This document shows positions 27,011 to 35,972 of a DNA stretch of 64,000 nt, one piece after another. The stretch's first letter is position 1. Each line of letters begins with the position of its first letter. The notes under the pieces were generated by a model that was given only the letters and a program-made list of their open reading frames with translations, was not told the origin of the DNA and ran no database searches. Position numbers and translations under genes: made by a program. The DNA is from Pseudomonadota bacterium (GTDB lineage Bacteria > Pseudomonadota > Alphaproteobacteria > Rhizobiales > Xanthobacteraceae): assembly GCA_023422775.1 (NCBI GenBank), contig JAFAGM010000038.1, forward strand, positions 10,956-74,955, written 5' to 3'.

Positions 27011-28261
27011 GTGACGAAAACAGTATCCGCAACCGCGTTTGCCGCCCCTGCCCCGTCACTTTTCTCCGATTCCGGCACCCTCGCCCAGAACCTGGTCGAG
27101 GCCTATCTGGCGGTCCGGGGCGAGACCGAACGGCGGGCCGCCCCCCTGAGCCCCGAGGACCAGTTGATCCAGTCGATGCCGGACGCCAGCCCGGCCAAAT
27201 GGCATCGCGCCCATACCACCTGGTTCTTCGAGCAATTCCTGCTCGGCGAACACTGCGAGGGCTACCAGCCCTTCCACCCCGACTACGCGTTTCTGTTCAA
27301 TTCCTACTACGTCAGCGCAGGTCCCCGGCACGCCCGTCACCAGCGCGGCCACCTGACCCGTCCGAGCGCCGACGAGGTCACCGCCTATCGCCGGCATGTC
27401 GATGCCGCCGTAGTCAAGTTCTTCCAGTCCACCAGCGAGGACCGCCTCGCGAAGCTCGCCCCGCTGGTCGAGGTCGGCCTCAATCACGAGCAGCAGCATC
27501 AGGAATTGATGCTGACCGACATCCTGCATGCCTTCGCGCAGAACCCGATCCCGCCGGCCTACGATCCGGCGTGGCGATTTCCGGCGCCGCAGCGTTCGCA
27601 CGATGAATGGATTGCCCTCAACGAGGGCATTCACACCGTAGGCCACACTGACGGCAGCTTCCATTTCGACAATGAAAAGCCTGCGCACCGCGCCTTGGTT
27701 GGCCCCGTCAGGCTCGCCCGCAACCTCGTTACCAATGCCGAATGGCTGGCTTTCATGAATGATGGCGGCTACGGCACGGCCACGCTGTGGCTGATGGACG
27801 GCTTTGCCGCCGCGACCAACGAAGGTTGGCAGGCCCCCGGCCACTGGCGCCAGGTCGACGGCGAATGGCGGATCATGACGCTCGGCGGACTGCAGCCGGT
27901 CGATCCTTCCGCCCCGGTCAGCCATGTCAGTTACTATGAGGCCGACGCGTTCGCGCGCTGGGCCGGATGGCATCTGCCGACCGAGATGGAATGGGAAGTC
28001 GCCGCGCGCGCCGGGCAGTTGAACGACGCCTTCGGCATCGTCTGGCAGTGGACGCGCAGCTCCTATTCGCCCTATCCAGGCTACCGCGCCGTCGAGGGCG
28101 CACTCGGGGAGTACAACGGCAAGTTCATGGTCAACCAGCTGGTGCTGCGCGGCTCCTCGCTCGCAACGCCCGCCGGCCACAGCCGTATCACCTACCGCAA
28201 CTTCTTCTATCCCCACCACCGCTGGCAATTTACGGGGTTACGCCTCGCCGATTACGCCTGA
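27011..28261 (+). CDS. egtB: Ergothioneine biosynthesis sulfoxide synthase
   Basis: EgtB joins hercynine to a cysteine-containing thiol using oxygen and iron. The N-terminal DinB-like domain carries the His facial triad, His68 (WHRAH) with His159 and His163 (LNHEQQHQE). The C-terminal formylglycine-generating-enzyme-like domain runs from about 215 to the end (GWHLPTEMEWEVAAR, NFFYPHHRWQFTGLRLA). The start is GTG at 27011 with GGAG just before it. The 416 residues are typical. egtD follows 50 bp later, forming a two-gene operon for hercynine formation and sulfurisation. No egtC or egtE is seen here. Confidence 0.95.
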   Translation: MTKTVSATAFAAPAPSLFSDSGTLAQNLVEAYLAVRGETERRAAPLSPEDQLIQSMPDASPAKWHRAHTTWFFEQFLLGEHCEGYQPFHPDYAFLFNSYYVSAGPRHARHQRGHLTRPSADEVTAYRRHVDAAVVKFFQSTSEDRLAKLAPLVEVGLNHEQQHQELMLTDILHAFAQNPIPPAYDPAWRFPAPQRSHDEWIALNEGIHTVGHTDGSFHFDNEKPAHRALVGPVRLARNLVTNAEWLAFMNDGGYGTATLWLMDGFAAATNEGWQAPGHWRQVDGEWRIMTLGGLQPVDPSAPVSHVSYYEADAFARWAGWHLPTEMEWEVAARAGQLNDAFGIVWQWTRSSYSPYPGYRAVEGALGEYNGKFMVNQLVLRGSSLATPAGHSRITYRNFFYPHHRWQFTGLRLADYA

Positions 28262-28311
28262 CATTTCCCAAGAGTTAAGGGCGCGCCGGTAAGCGCGTTC
28301 AGGAGAGCATC

Positions 28312-29283
28312 ATGAAAGTGCAAGCCGCCGCTTTGGCCCGAGCGCACCAGCTTGACGAGCAGACTTCGGCCTTCGCCGGAGACGTGATCGGCGATCTGTC
28401 TCAATTTCCCAAGCGCCTGTCGCCCAAATACTTCTACGATGCCAAAGGCTCGGAGCTGTTCGAGCAGATCACGGTTCTTCCGGAATATTATCCGACCCGC
28501 ACCGAGCTCGGCATCCTGCGCAGCCGCGGAAAGGAAATCGCGGGCATCATTCCGAAAGGCGCGGCACTGGTGGAATTCGGTGCGGGCGCGACCACCAAGG
28601 TCCGCCTGCTGCTGGAGCAATGCGATTTCAGCGCCTACGTCCCGGTCGATATTTCCGCCGACTTCCTGAACGCGCAGGCCAGTGCCTTGCGCCAGGACTT
28701 CCCCGATCTCGGCGTGTATCCGGTCGCCGCCGACTTCACCGCGCCCTTTGAGCTGCCGGCCGAAATTGCGGACCTGCCGAAGGTCGGATTCTTCCCGGGG
28801 TCCACGCTCGGCAATTTCGAGCCGCACGAAGCCTGCGCCTTCCTGCGCAGCGCGCGCGAGATTCTCGGCGAAGGCGCGCTGATGATCATCGGCGTCGACC
28901 TCGAAAAGAACGAGCGCGTGCTGTACGACGCCTATAACGATGCCGCCGGCGTCACCGCGAAATTCAATCTCAATGTGCTGGTCCGCATCAACCGCGAGCT
29001 CGGCGGCAATTTCGACGTTTCCGCGTTCATGCACCGCTCGATCTACAACCGCGAGCGTCATCGCATCGAGATGCACCTGATCGCCAAGAAGGCGCAGACC
29101 GTGCGCATTCTCGGGCGGAATTTTTCATTCCGCCCCGGCGAGAGCATTCATACCGAGTCGAGCTATAAATACAGCCTCGACCGCTTTACCGCACTGGCGC
29201 GCGGCTCGGGCTGGTCGGTGCGGGAGTCCTGGACCGATCCGGACCAGATGTTTTCCGTGCACGCGCTGGTGGCCGCGGACTGA
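28312..29283 (+). CDS. egtD: L-histidine N(alpha)-methyltransferase
   Basis: EgtD trimethylates histidine to hercynine with SAM. The family motifs LSPKYFYDAKGSELFEQI, EFGAGATTKVRLLLE (SAM binding), VPVDISADFL, FFPGSTLGNFEP and the C-terminal SYKYS are present. The length is 323 residues, as usual. The start has an AGGAGAG site. It is the second gene of the egt operon. Confidence 0.96.
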   Translation: MKVQAAALARAHQLDEQTSAFAGDVIGDLSQFPKRLSPKYFYDAKGSELFEQITVLPEYYPTRTELGILRSRGKEIAGIIPKGAALVEFGAGATTKVRLLLEQCDFSAYVPVDISADFLNAQASALRQDFPDLGVYPVAADFTAPFELPAEIADLPKVGFFPGSTLGNFEPHEACAFLRSAREILGEGALMIIGVDLEKNERVLYDAYNDAAGVTAKFNLNVLVRINRELGGNFDVSAFMHRSIYNRERHRIEMHLIAKKAQTVRILGRNFSFRPGESIHTESSYKYSLDRFTALARGSGWSVRESWTDPDQMFSVHALVAAD

Positions 29284-29391
29284 AGCCGGGGTCACGACAC
29301 GCGCACCGGCGCCTGTCGTTACGTTTCATGCTCGAGCCCTGTGAGGTTCGGCCTGACTGAGCCAGGCGCCATCGCTTCAGGCCTTTTCGAT

Positions 29392-29691
29392 TCAGGCCTT
29401 GGCGCTAAATCGCCTGCGAACCGGCCGCGGCCTTCGCGTCGGCACGATCCTCGGCGCGATCGATATCCAGTCGTCGGACAGTCGCTCCGCGTCCAGCAGC
29501 CAGGCGTGGATGATGCGCCATTTGTCCTGCCCGCGGGACTGGAAATCCAGCAGCGACGATCCCACATCCTGGAGTTCGTGGAAGAACTTCAACGAGTCTT
29601 TTCCGGTGGGTCCGTCCTGCCCGATGGGCTGCGTTGAAATCCATCGGTCCCATTCGTTGATAATCAATATTCTTGCTTCACTTTGTTTCAT
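29392..29691 (-). CDS. Hypothetical cytoplasmic protein
   Basis: The 99-residue protein begins MKQSEARILIINEWDRWIST at the ATG at 29691. It has a soluble alpha-helical middle (DSLKFFHELQDVGSSLLDF, KWRIIHAWLL) and a basic C-terminus. A GTG two codons earlier is also possible. The pattern is that of a conserved Bradyrhizobium family without known domain. The AT-rich upstream region (29692-29900) likely holds its promoter. Confidence 0.65.
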   Translation of the reverse strand: MKQSEARILIINEWDRWISTQPIGQDGPTGKDSLKFFHELQDVGSSLLDFQSRGQDKWRIIHAWLLDAERLSDDWISIAPRIVPTRRPRPVRRRFSAKA

Positions 29692-29963
29692 AAGCACACA
29701 TTCCCAACCACGGTCCCCGTGGGTACTGAGTGATCGCGCTGGTCAGACGGTGAGGAAAGGTGCTAGCGCCGCCGTGCATCAACACACCCTGCCGGGGCTC
29801 ACTATAAACAAACTTCTTAACAAATCTTCATCTTTATGTTTTTTGATTCCGCCCGCAATTCGCTGCATCTGTGCTGCTGTTTGCCCTTCGAACCGTCCAA
29901 ATTTTGACGCGGACTCATCCGAGTCTCCGCCCACGGCTTGGCTCGGGGGAGTTTGTGCCAGGG

Positions 29964-30158
29964 ATGTCAGTCATGGGGAACGCGTATCCAGCGACCAATG
30001 GGAAGCAGCGCTCCAGCGCGTCGTCTGTTCGCGAGGATGCAGCCTGGGACGAAGACGATATCGAGCGGGTATCGCTCGTCGAAGAGAATGCCAGGCTTCG
30101 GGAGCTCGTCGTCAAGCTATCCGATATCGTCCTGCGAAACGTCGTCGAACGGAAATAG
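29964..30158 (+). CDS. Small protein with leucine-rich coiled coil
   Basis: The 64-residue ORF has an acidic centre (EDAAWDEDDIERVSLVEEN) and a C-terminal helix with regular Leu/Val spacing (ARLRELVVKLSDIVLRNVVE), a good short coiled coil. Starts at 29964 or 29973 are both possible. A GGGGGAG stretch lies about 12 bases before the first. Third-position GC is strong in the last 40 codons. It may dimerise or bind a partner through the helix. Function unknown. Confidence 0.6.
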   Translation: MSVMGNAYPATNGKQRSSASSVREDAAWDEDDIERVSLVEENARLRELVVKLSDIVLRNVVERK

Positions 30159-30175
30159 CCTGCTTGTCGCGCAAC

Positions 30176-30307
30176 CCGTGTCCCGGACGCGGGTGCGGCG
30201 CGTAGCGCTGCTCCGCAGTGCCGGGATTCATGGCTTACTGAGTGCTCGTGAAATCGGCCCCGGCTCAGCCGCGCATCACTGCGTGCTGCGCCGCGTCCGG
30301 GGCACGG
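30176..30307. repeat. Palindromic intergenic repeat (family B), copy 1
   Basis: The left end CCGTGTCCCGGACGCGG (30176-30192) matches the inverse of the right end CCGCGTCCGGGGCACGG (30291-30307) at 16 of 17 bases. Internal parts resemble the 41149-41265 element. The interval 30308-30481, up to bolA, shows no convincing gene. Confidence 0.7.
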
Positions 30308-30481
30308 AGAGCGGGTGTGGCGCTATTCATTCGCCGGCAATCGGAGCGAATCCATTTCCATATCGCAACCACGATCATGATCGCGGTGACGCGATGATGA
30401 TGGTGCGACGCTATCCGGCGATACATCGCGCCGTGCGGATGGTCCGTCATCGGTGCGTCCCCCCGCTGCCGCCCGTCGGGG

Positions 30482-30712
30482 CTACCCCTCGGGGACTCCG
30501 GTCTGCAGCGCCAGCGCGTGCAGCACCCCGCCCATCTGTCCCTTGAGCGACTGGTAGACGATCTGGTGCTGCTGAACGCGTGACTTGCCGCGGAAGGATT
30601 CCGAGATCACGGTCGCGGCGTAATGGTCGCCGTCGCCTGCGAGATCGCGGATCGTCACCTCGGCATCGGGGATAGCTGCCTTGATCATCGACTCGATATC
30701 GTGGGCGTCCAT
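30482..30712 (-). CDS. bolA: BolA family protein
   Basis: The 76-residue protein has the BolA fold signature DAEVTIRDLAGDGDHYAATV with VQQHQIVYQSLKGQMGG. The invariant His regions that ligate Fe-S clusters with monothiol glutaredoxins are kept. The ATG at 30712 is preferred, and an upstream one at 30718 adds two residues. grxD is on the same strand 3.8 kb away. Confidence 0.94.
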   Translation of the reverse strand: MDAHDIESMIKAAIPDAEVTIRDLAGDGDHYAATVISESFRGKSRVQQHQIVYQSLKGQMGGVLHALALQTGVPEG

Positions 30713-30920
30713 CGGCATCCAGCAAGTCTCCGTCAGGTGTTTCTAATCATGGCCCGGTTTGGAATCATGGTCCGCTCGCGCGGCCGTGATAACCAAACCT
30801 AGCGCGTACGCTCTTCTAGGTCACGCCTTGCGGCACTATATTCCCGGTCCGACCGTTTGACACCGTGCGATCCGGTCGCGCCCGATCACGTCGGGCTGAC
30901 CGAAAAAGAGGCTCAGAATC

Positions 30921-31280
30921 ATGAAACTGCCCGGCCCCGACCATCCGATCACGATTACGGCAAATCCGAAGCGCGTCCGGGTCTCGGCCGGCGGGGTCGT
31001 CATCGCCGACACCACCCGTGCCCTGACCCTGAAGGAGGCAAGCTATCCGGCGGTGCAATATGTGCCGCGCGAGGACATCAACATGGCGCTCCTGGCCCGC
31101 ACCGAGCGCACCACGCACTGTCCCTACAAGGGTGACGCGAACTATTTCAGCATCAACGCCAATGGCAAGAGCATCGAAAACTCGATCTGGACCTATGAAG
31201 CGCCCTTCCCGGCCATGGCCGAGATCGCGGGCCATCTGGCGTTCTATCCCGACAAGGTGACCATCGAGGAAGTGGCGTAG
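30921..31280 (+). CDS. DUF427 domain protein
   Basis: The 119-residue protein is a complete DUF427 domain: GPDHPITITANPKRVRVSAG, YPAVQYVPREDINM, THCPYKGDANYFSI and the C-terminal HLAFYPDKVTIEE. Structures of the family show a small beta-tent fold, but its biochemical role is not established. The ATG has no strong ribosome site. It is divergent from bolA. Confidence 0.9.
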   Translation: MKLPGPDHPITITANPKRVRVSAGGVVIADTTRALTLKEASYPAVQYVPREDINMALLARTERTTHCPYKGDANYFSINANGKSIENSIWTYEAPFPAMAEIAGHLAFYPDKVTIEEVA

Positions 31281-31374
31281 CCGTCCACGCGGGCGGCGGC
31301 GGCACGAGATTGGCCCTTGCTGAATCGGGAACCGGGTTGCAACATCAGGGCGAACTCAGGCTCGCCGGGGGCCC

Positions 31375-32562
31375 ATGATGACGATTACCTCCACCTTGAC
31401 GGACGCCAGCGTTCAGGCCCAGCCGAAAGCCAAGACGCGCAACCTGGCGCTCGACCGCGCTCGTACCTTCCTGACGCTGGTGGTGCTGCTGCATCACGCG
31501 GTGATCCCCTACACCTATTTCGGCCATACCGACCCGAAGTACTTTTTCGGTTTCGACATGATCGTGCTGGCCACCGACAGCTTCTTCATGGCGATGTTCT
31601 TTTTCCTGTCGGGACTGTTCGCCTGGTCCGGGATCGCCCGGAAGGGACCGGCGAACTATATGGCGGACCGCCTGCTCCGGCTTGCCCTGCCGTTCGTGAT
31701 CTGCGCGTTCACGGTGATTCCGCTCGCCTATTACGCGATCTCCCTGCGGCACCATCCCGAAATCGGCTTTTCGGAGTACTGGTGGAACATGGTCACGAAG
31801 GGTCCGTGGCCGAGCGGGCCGATCTGGTTTCTCTGGGTCTTGTTCGCCTTCGACCTGGTTGCCTGCCTGCTGTACCGGCTGTCGCCCAACCTGCTCGATC
31901 CGATCAATCGCCTCTCGCTGCGCGGTCGCCGCCGGCCCGCGGAGTTCTTCGCGGTCATGCTTGCCGTCACGGCCGCATTCTACGTTCCCGGGCTGATGAT
32001 CTATGGACCAAGCAGCTGGTTCGAGTTCGGGCCGTTTTCGGTGCAGCACGGGCGCGTGATGCTCTATGCCAGCTACTTCTTCTTCGGTGCCGGCATCGGC
32101 CTTGCGCAGCTCGATCGCGGGCTGCTCGCGGCAGACGGCCGGATGGCGAAGGTGAGCTGGGACTGGATGGTGCTGGCAATCGTTCCGTATTGCCTGCTCT
32201 GGGTGCTGATCTTCATCAAGCGCGAAATACTGGGCAACCCGTCGCCGCTGCCGAACTGGTATGAAGCGCTCTATGCCATCTGCTTCGCGGTCTTCAGCGT
32301 AGCCATCATGTTTCTGATCCTGGCCTTTTTCCAGAGGTTCAGGCAATCCGGCTCGGCCAGGCTGCTCGACCCGATGCAGCCTGACGCCTACGGCATGTTC
32401 CTGGTGCACTACCCAATCGCACTCTGGCTGCAATACTGGCTGTTCGACTACAACCTGCCGGCCATCGTCAAGGCGACGGTCGGATTCGTCCTGACAGTCG
32501 CGTTCAGCTGGGCGCTGACGCGCGCGCTGCGGCAGATTCCGGGGGCGAGCAAGGTGTTGTAG
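31375..32562 (+). CDS. Acyltransferase-3 family integral membrane protein (OpgC/OatA-like)
   Basis: The 395-residue protein has about ten membrane helices and the family N-terminus NLALDRARTFLTLVVLLHHA, which contains the catalytic-type His-His. A conserved Arg after the FFLSGLFAW segment and the LVHYPIALW helix near the end also fit acyltransferase-3 proteins. These move acyl groups such as succinyl or acetyl across the inner membrane onto periplasmic glycans. OpgC, which succinylates osmoregulated glucans, is one member. A link to the GH17/GH1 glucan genes 10 kb upstream is speculative. Confidence 0.85.
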   Translation: MMTITSTLTDASVQAQPKAKTRNLALDRARTFLTLVVLLHHAVIPYTYFGHTDPKYFFGFDMIVLATDSFFMAMFFFLSGLFAWSGIARKGPANYMADRLLRLALPFVICAFTVIPLAYYAISLRHHPEIGFSEYWWNMVTKGPWPSGPIWFLWVLFAFDLVACLLYRLSPNLLDPINRLSLRGRRRPAEFFAVMLAVTAAFYVPGLMIYGPSSWFEFGPFSVQHGRVMLYASYFFFGAGIGLAQLDRGLLAADGRMAKVSWDWMVLAIVPYCLLWVLIFIKREILGNPSPLPNWYEALYAICFAVFSVAIMFLILAFFQRFRQSGSARLLDPMQPDAYGMFLVHYPIALWLQYWLFDYNLPAIVKATVGFVLTVAFSWALTRALRQIPGASKVL

Positions 32563-32788
32563 TCCATTCGACTTCGTAAGGACGGGTAGAGCGAAGCGAG
32601 CCGGTGGCTTTGGGCAACCTGTCCCTTGGGACACTAGCTTTGGCAGAGTTCCTGATTTGAAATGAGCTTGCCAGCGCGGCGCGCGGTGCAGAGCCCACGC
32701 GGCCCCAGCCACCCCAAATGCCGGGGCCGTACCGCTTGCCAGCGATCGCGACGAACTGTGTCCAGGCTCTATGTAGGGAGGCCACGGC

Positions 32789-33112
32789 ATGAGGATATTG
32801 ATCGCAGTTCTGGGAGCGGCCCTGGTTCTGAATATTCCGGCCATGTTTGGTGCCGCAGCGCAGGCGCAAGCCGTCAGCGAACCGCGGGAACGGGTCATCA
32901 TCAGAGCGCCCGCACCTTACTGGGATTACAATATTGTTCCACGATACCGTTATCGCCCTGAGGACGACCGTGTCGATCCATGCGGCGGGCCCATCGTGCC
33001 GGTGATACGCACTGGGCCGCAGGAGCAAACGGTTCCGCTGTGGCTGGCGAACGCCATGGGTTACGGCCGTTCGCATGGTCGGGACTGGCCGTGCAGGGGG
33101 CGCAACCGGTAG
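32789..33112 (+). CDS. Small secreted protein
   Basis: The 107-residue product has a signal peptide (IAVLGAALVLNIPAMFGAAAQAQA). The mature part is rich in Arg, Pro and Tyr (YWDYNIVPRYRYRPEDDR) with two Cys. An AGGGAGG site precedes the ATG. No domain is recognised. It converges on purL with a 1-bp gap. Confidence 0.72.
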   Translation: MRILIAVLGAALVLNIPAMFGAAAQAQAVSEPRERVIIRAPAPYWDYNIVPRYRYRPEDDRVDPCGGPIVPVIRTGPQEQTVPLWLANAMGYGRSHGRDWPCRGRNR

Positions 33113-33113
33113 C

Positions 33114-35321
33114 CTACGACGCCTTGCCGCTCATATAGGCCGGCAGCCAGTGCTCGAACGCGGTCTTGAGCGTACTCACCGCAGCCTGCCCCTCGCCGGC
33201 AACGGCGATCGCATCACCACCCGTGGTGCCAATGCGCGCGCAAGGAACGCCCGCACCCTTCATCTTCGCCAGCACCAGGCCGGCCTCTACCGCCGGCACG
33301 GTGACGATGTAGCGCGCCTGGTCCTCGCCGAACCAGTACGCATGCGGCACGGTCGAACTCGGCGCCGCCAGGAGCTGCGCGCCGACGCCGCTTGCGATCG
33401 CCATCTCCGCCAGCGCAATCAAAAGCCCGCCGTCGGAGACGTCATGCACCGCGGTCGCGGTGCCGGCATGGATCATGCCGCGCACCACGTCGCCATTGCG
33501 TTTCTCGGCGGCGAGATCGACCGGCGGCGGCGCGCCCTCTTCGCGGCCGCAGACATCGCGCAGGTAAACCGACTGGCCGAGCCAGCCCTGGGTGTCGCCG
33601 ATCAGCAGGATCGCTTCGTCATCGGCCTTGAACGCGAGTGTCGCTGACTTCGTGAAATCATCGAGCAGGCCGACGCCGCCGATCGAGGGCGTCGGCAGGA
33701 TGCCGCGTCCGTTGGTCTCGTTGTAGAGCGAGACGTTGCCGGAGACGACCGGGAAGTCGAGTGCGCGGCAGGCTTCGCCGATGCCCTTCAGGCAGCCGAC
33801 GAACTGGCCCATGATCTCGGGCCTTTCAGGGTTTCCGAAGTTGAGATTGTCCGTGATCGCCAGCGGGCGGCCGCCGACCGCGGTGATGTTGCGCCAGGCT
33901 TCAGCCACCGCCTGCTTTCCGCCTTCAAACGGGTCCGCCTCGCAATAGCGCGGCGTCACGTCGACGGTGAGCGCGAGCCCCTTCGGCCCGTCCTCGACGC
34001 GCACCACGGCGGCGTCGCCGCCGGGACGCTGCACGGTATTGCCGAGAATGACGTGGTCATACTGCTCCCAGACCCAGCGCTTCGAGCACAGCTCGGGCGA
34101 GCCGATCAGCTTCTCCAGCGCCGGCATGATTCCGAGCGGCGGCTTGACCTCGCGCGCCTGCACCACCGGCAGCGGCTCGGATGCAACATGCGGCCGGTCA
34201 TACACCGGCGCCTCGTCGCCGAGCTCCTTGATCGGCAGATCGGCCATGACGTCGCCGCCATGCTTGACCACGAAACGCTTGCTCGGGGTGGTGTAGCCGA
34301 CGATGGCGAAATCGAGCCCCCACTTCGTGAAGATCGCCTCGGCCTCTTTTTCCTTCTCGGGCTTGAGCACCATGAGCATGCGCTCCTGGCTTTCCGAGAG
34401 CATCATCTCGTAGGCGCTCATGCCGGTTTCTCGGGTCGGCACGCTGTCCAGAATGAGATCGACGCCGAGATCGCCCTTGGCGCCCATCTCGACCGCCGAG
34501 CATGTCAGGCCGGCCGCGCCCATGTCCTGGATCGCGATCACGCAGCCCTTTTCCATGATCTCGAGGCAGGCCTCCAGCAGCAGCTTCTCCGCAAAGGGAT
34601 CGCCGACCTGCACGGTCGGGCGCTTTTCCTCGGAATTGTCGTCGAACTCGGCCGAGGCCATCGAGGCGCCGTGAATGCCGTCGCGGCCGGTCTTGGAGCC
34701 GAGATAGACGATCGGCATGTTCACGCCCGATGCCGCCGCGTAGAAGATCTTGTCGGTCTTGGCGAGGCCGACCGCCATCGCGTTGACCAGGATGTTGCCG
34801 TCATAGCGGGTATGGAATCGCACCTGCCCGCCCACGGTCGGCACGCCAAAGGAATTGCCGTAGCCGCCGACGCCGGCCACCACGCCCGACACCAGATGGC
34901 GCGTCTTCGGATGCTCGGGCGCCCCGAACGACAGCGCGTTGAGGCAGGCGATCGGCCGCGCGCCCATGGTGAACACGTCGCGCAGGATACCGCCGACGCC
35001 GGTGGTCGCGCCCTGATAGGGCTCGATGTAGCTCGGGTGGTTGTGGCTCTCCATCTTGAACACGACCGCCTGGCCGTCGCCGATGTCGATCACGCCGGCG
35101 TTCTCGCCCGGGCCCTGGATCACCCACGGCGCCTTGGTCGGCAGCCCCCGCAGGTGGATGCGCGAGGACTTGTACGAGCAGTGCTCGTTCCACATCGCCG
35201 AGAAAATCCCGAGTTCGGTGAAGCTCGGCACCCGCCCGATCAGCTTGAGGATGCGCTCATACTCGTCGGGCTTGAGACCATGGCTGGCGACGAGTTCGGG
35301 GGTGATCTGGGGCTCGTTCAT
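33114..35321 (-). CDS. purL: Phosphoribosylformylglycinamidine synthase subunit PurL
   Basis: This is the small form of PurL (735 residues), which needs PurS and PurQ as partners. It turns FGAR, ATP and glutamine-derived ammonia into FGAM. HCSYKSSRIHLRGLP, VVFKMESHNHPS, GDPFAEKLLLEACLE and the C-terminal AIRM-type repeats of AIR-synthase folds are visible. The ATG at 35321 gives MNEPQITPELVASHGL, the standard start. The frame extends further upstream without conservation. It is separated from purQ by two genes on the opposite strand. Confidence 0.97.
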   Translation of the reverse strand: MNEPQITPELVASHGLKPDEYERILKLIGRVPSFTELGIFSAMWNEHCSYKSSRIHLRGLPTKAPWVIQGPGENAGVIDIGDGQAVVFKMESHNHPSYIEPYQGATTGVGGILRDVFTMGARPIACLNALSFGAPEHPKTRHLVSGVVAGVGGYGNSFGVPTVGGQVRFHTRYDGNILVNAMAVGLAKTDKIFYAAASGVNMPIVYLGSKTGRDGIHGASMASAEFDDNSEEKRPTVQVGDPFAEKLLLEACLEIMEKGCVIAIQDMGAAGLTCSAVEMGAKGDLGVDLILDSVPTRETGMSAYEMMLSESQERMLMVLKPEKEKEAEAIFTKWGLDFAIVGYTTPSKRFVVKHGGDVMADLPIKELGDEAPVYDRPHVASEPLPVVQAREVKPPLGIMPALEKLIGSPELCSKRWVWEQYDHVILGNTVQRPGGDAAVVRVEDGPKGLALTVDVTPRYCEADPFEGGKQAVAEAWRNITAVGGRPLAITDNLNFGNPERPEIMGQFVGCLKGIGEACRALDFPVVSGNVSLYNETNGRGILPTPSIGGVGLLDDFTKSATLAFKADDEAILLIGDTQGWLGQSVYLRDVCGREEGAPPPVDLAAEKRNGDVVRGMIHAGTATAVHDVSDGGLLIALAEMAIASGVGAQLLAAPSSTVPHAYWFGEDQARYIVTVPAVEAGLVLAKMKGAGVPCARIGTTGGDAIAVAGEGQAAVSTLKTAFEHWLPAYMSGKAS

Positions 35322-35483
35322 GGGTGCCTTAATAGGAGAGATCAACAGGGGCCGGAAAGGCCTTTTATGGCGCATTTCCGCCCTGTCCAGAGCTTTGCGA
35401 AGGGGGCCTTGCGGGATCGGCGTTTGCACATCCTTCCCGGATCAGATTTAAGAACGGAAACATCCAATTGAAGGCCATTTTTA

Positions 35484-35972
35484 GTGAACGAACTCCCCCA
35501 AAACGCATTCCACCACCGCCCTGACCTGCACGTCGAAACCGAAGGCGAATTCGAGGGCTGGCGGACCTGGACCCGCGACAGTTTTGAGACCCATAACGGC
35601 CCTTTCTGGCACCGGATGGACGAGCACGGCAAAGTGCAATGCGCGTTCCGGGTCGAGAAGAAGCACCTCAACGGCATGCGCAACGTCCATGGCGGCTGCT
35701 TCATGTCGTTCGCCGACTACAGCCTGTTTGCGATCGCCTCTTCGGTACTGCAGGGACCGGGCGTGACGGTCGCGTTCTCCTGCGAGTTTCTCGATGCCGC
35801 GCGCGAGGGTGAGTTGATCGAATGCGAGGGTGAAATCACCCGCGCCGGCGGCTCACTGATTTTCCTGCGCGGCGTCCTGAAATCGGGCGAGCGGTCGCTG
35901 TTCACCTTCTCCGGCACCATCAAGCGCGTGAAGTGGAAGAAGCCGACTGGCGCGGCCGGCGTTGCCACCTGA
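35484..35972 (+). CDS. PaaI-type hotdog thioesterase
   Basis: The 162-residue hotdog-fold protein has the helix and loop NVHGGCFMSFADYSLFAIAS, where the Asp activates water in PaaI thioesterases. FSCEFLDAAREGE and the strand LIFLRGVLK also fit. It starts at GTG 35484. The EamA gene starts inside its end (11-bp overlap), so both are cotranscribed. The acyl-CoA substrate is unknown. Confidence 0.88.
   Translation: MNELPQNAFHHRPDLHVETEGEFEGWRTWTRDSFETHNGPFWHRMDEHGKVQCAFRVEKKHLNGMRNVHGGCFMSFADYSLFAIASSVLQGPGVTVAFSCEFLDAAREGELIECEGEITRAGGSLIFLRGVLKSGERSLFTFSGTIKRVKWKKPTGAAGVAT

Noticed and set aside
30265..30450. 61-codon minus-strand frame before bolA
   Set aside because: Its end lies in the family B repeat, no ribosome site is visible, and the His-rich stretch is low complexity. 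A gene cannot be excluded but is not supported.
31345..32901. 518-codon minus-strand frame opposite the acyltransferase gene
   Set aside because: It is an antisense frame without motifs. The plus strand encodes a clear membrane protein.
35350..35366. GGCC-GGAAA-GGCC-TTTT as a terminator upstream of purL
   Set aside because: A 4-bp stem is too weak, and the position between divergent genes makes a terminator unlikely.
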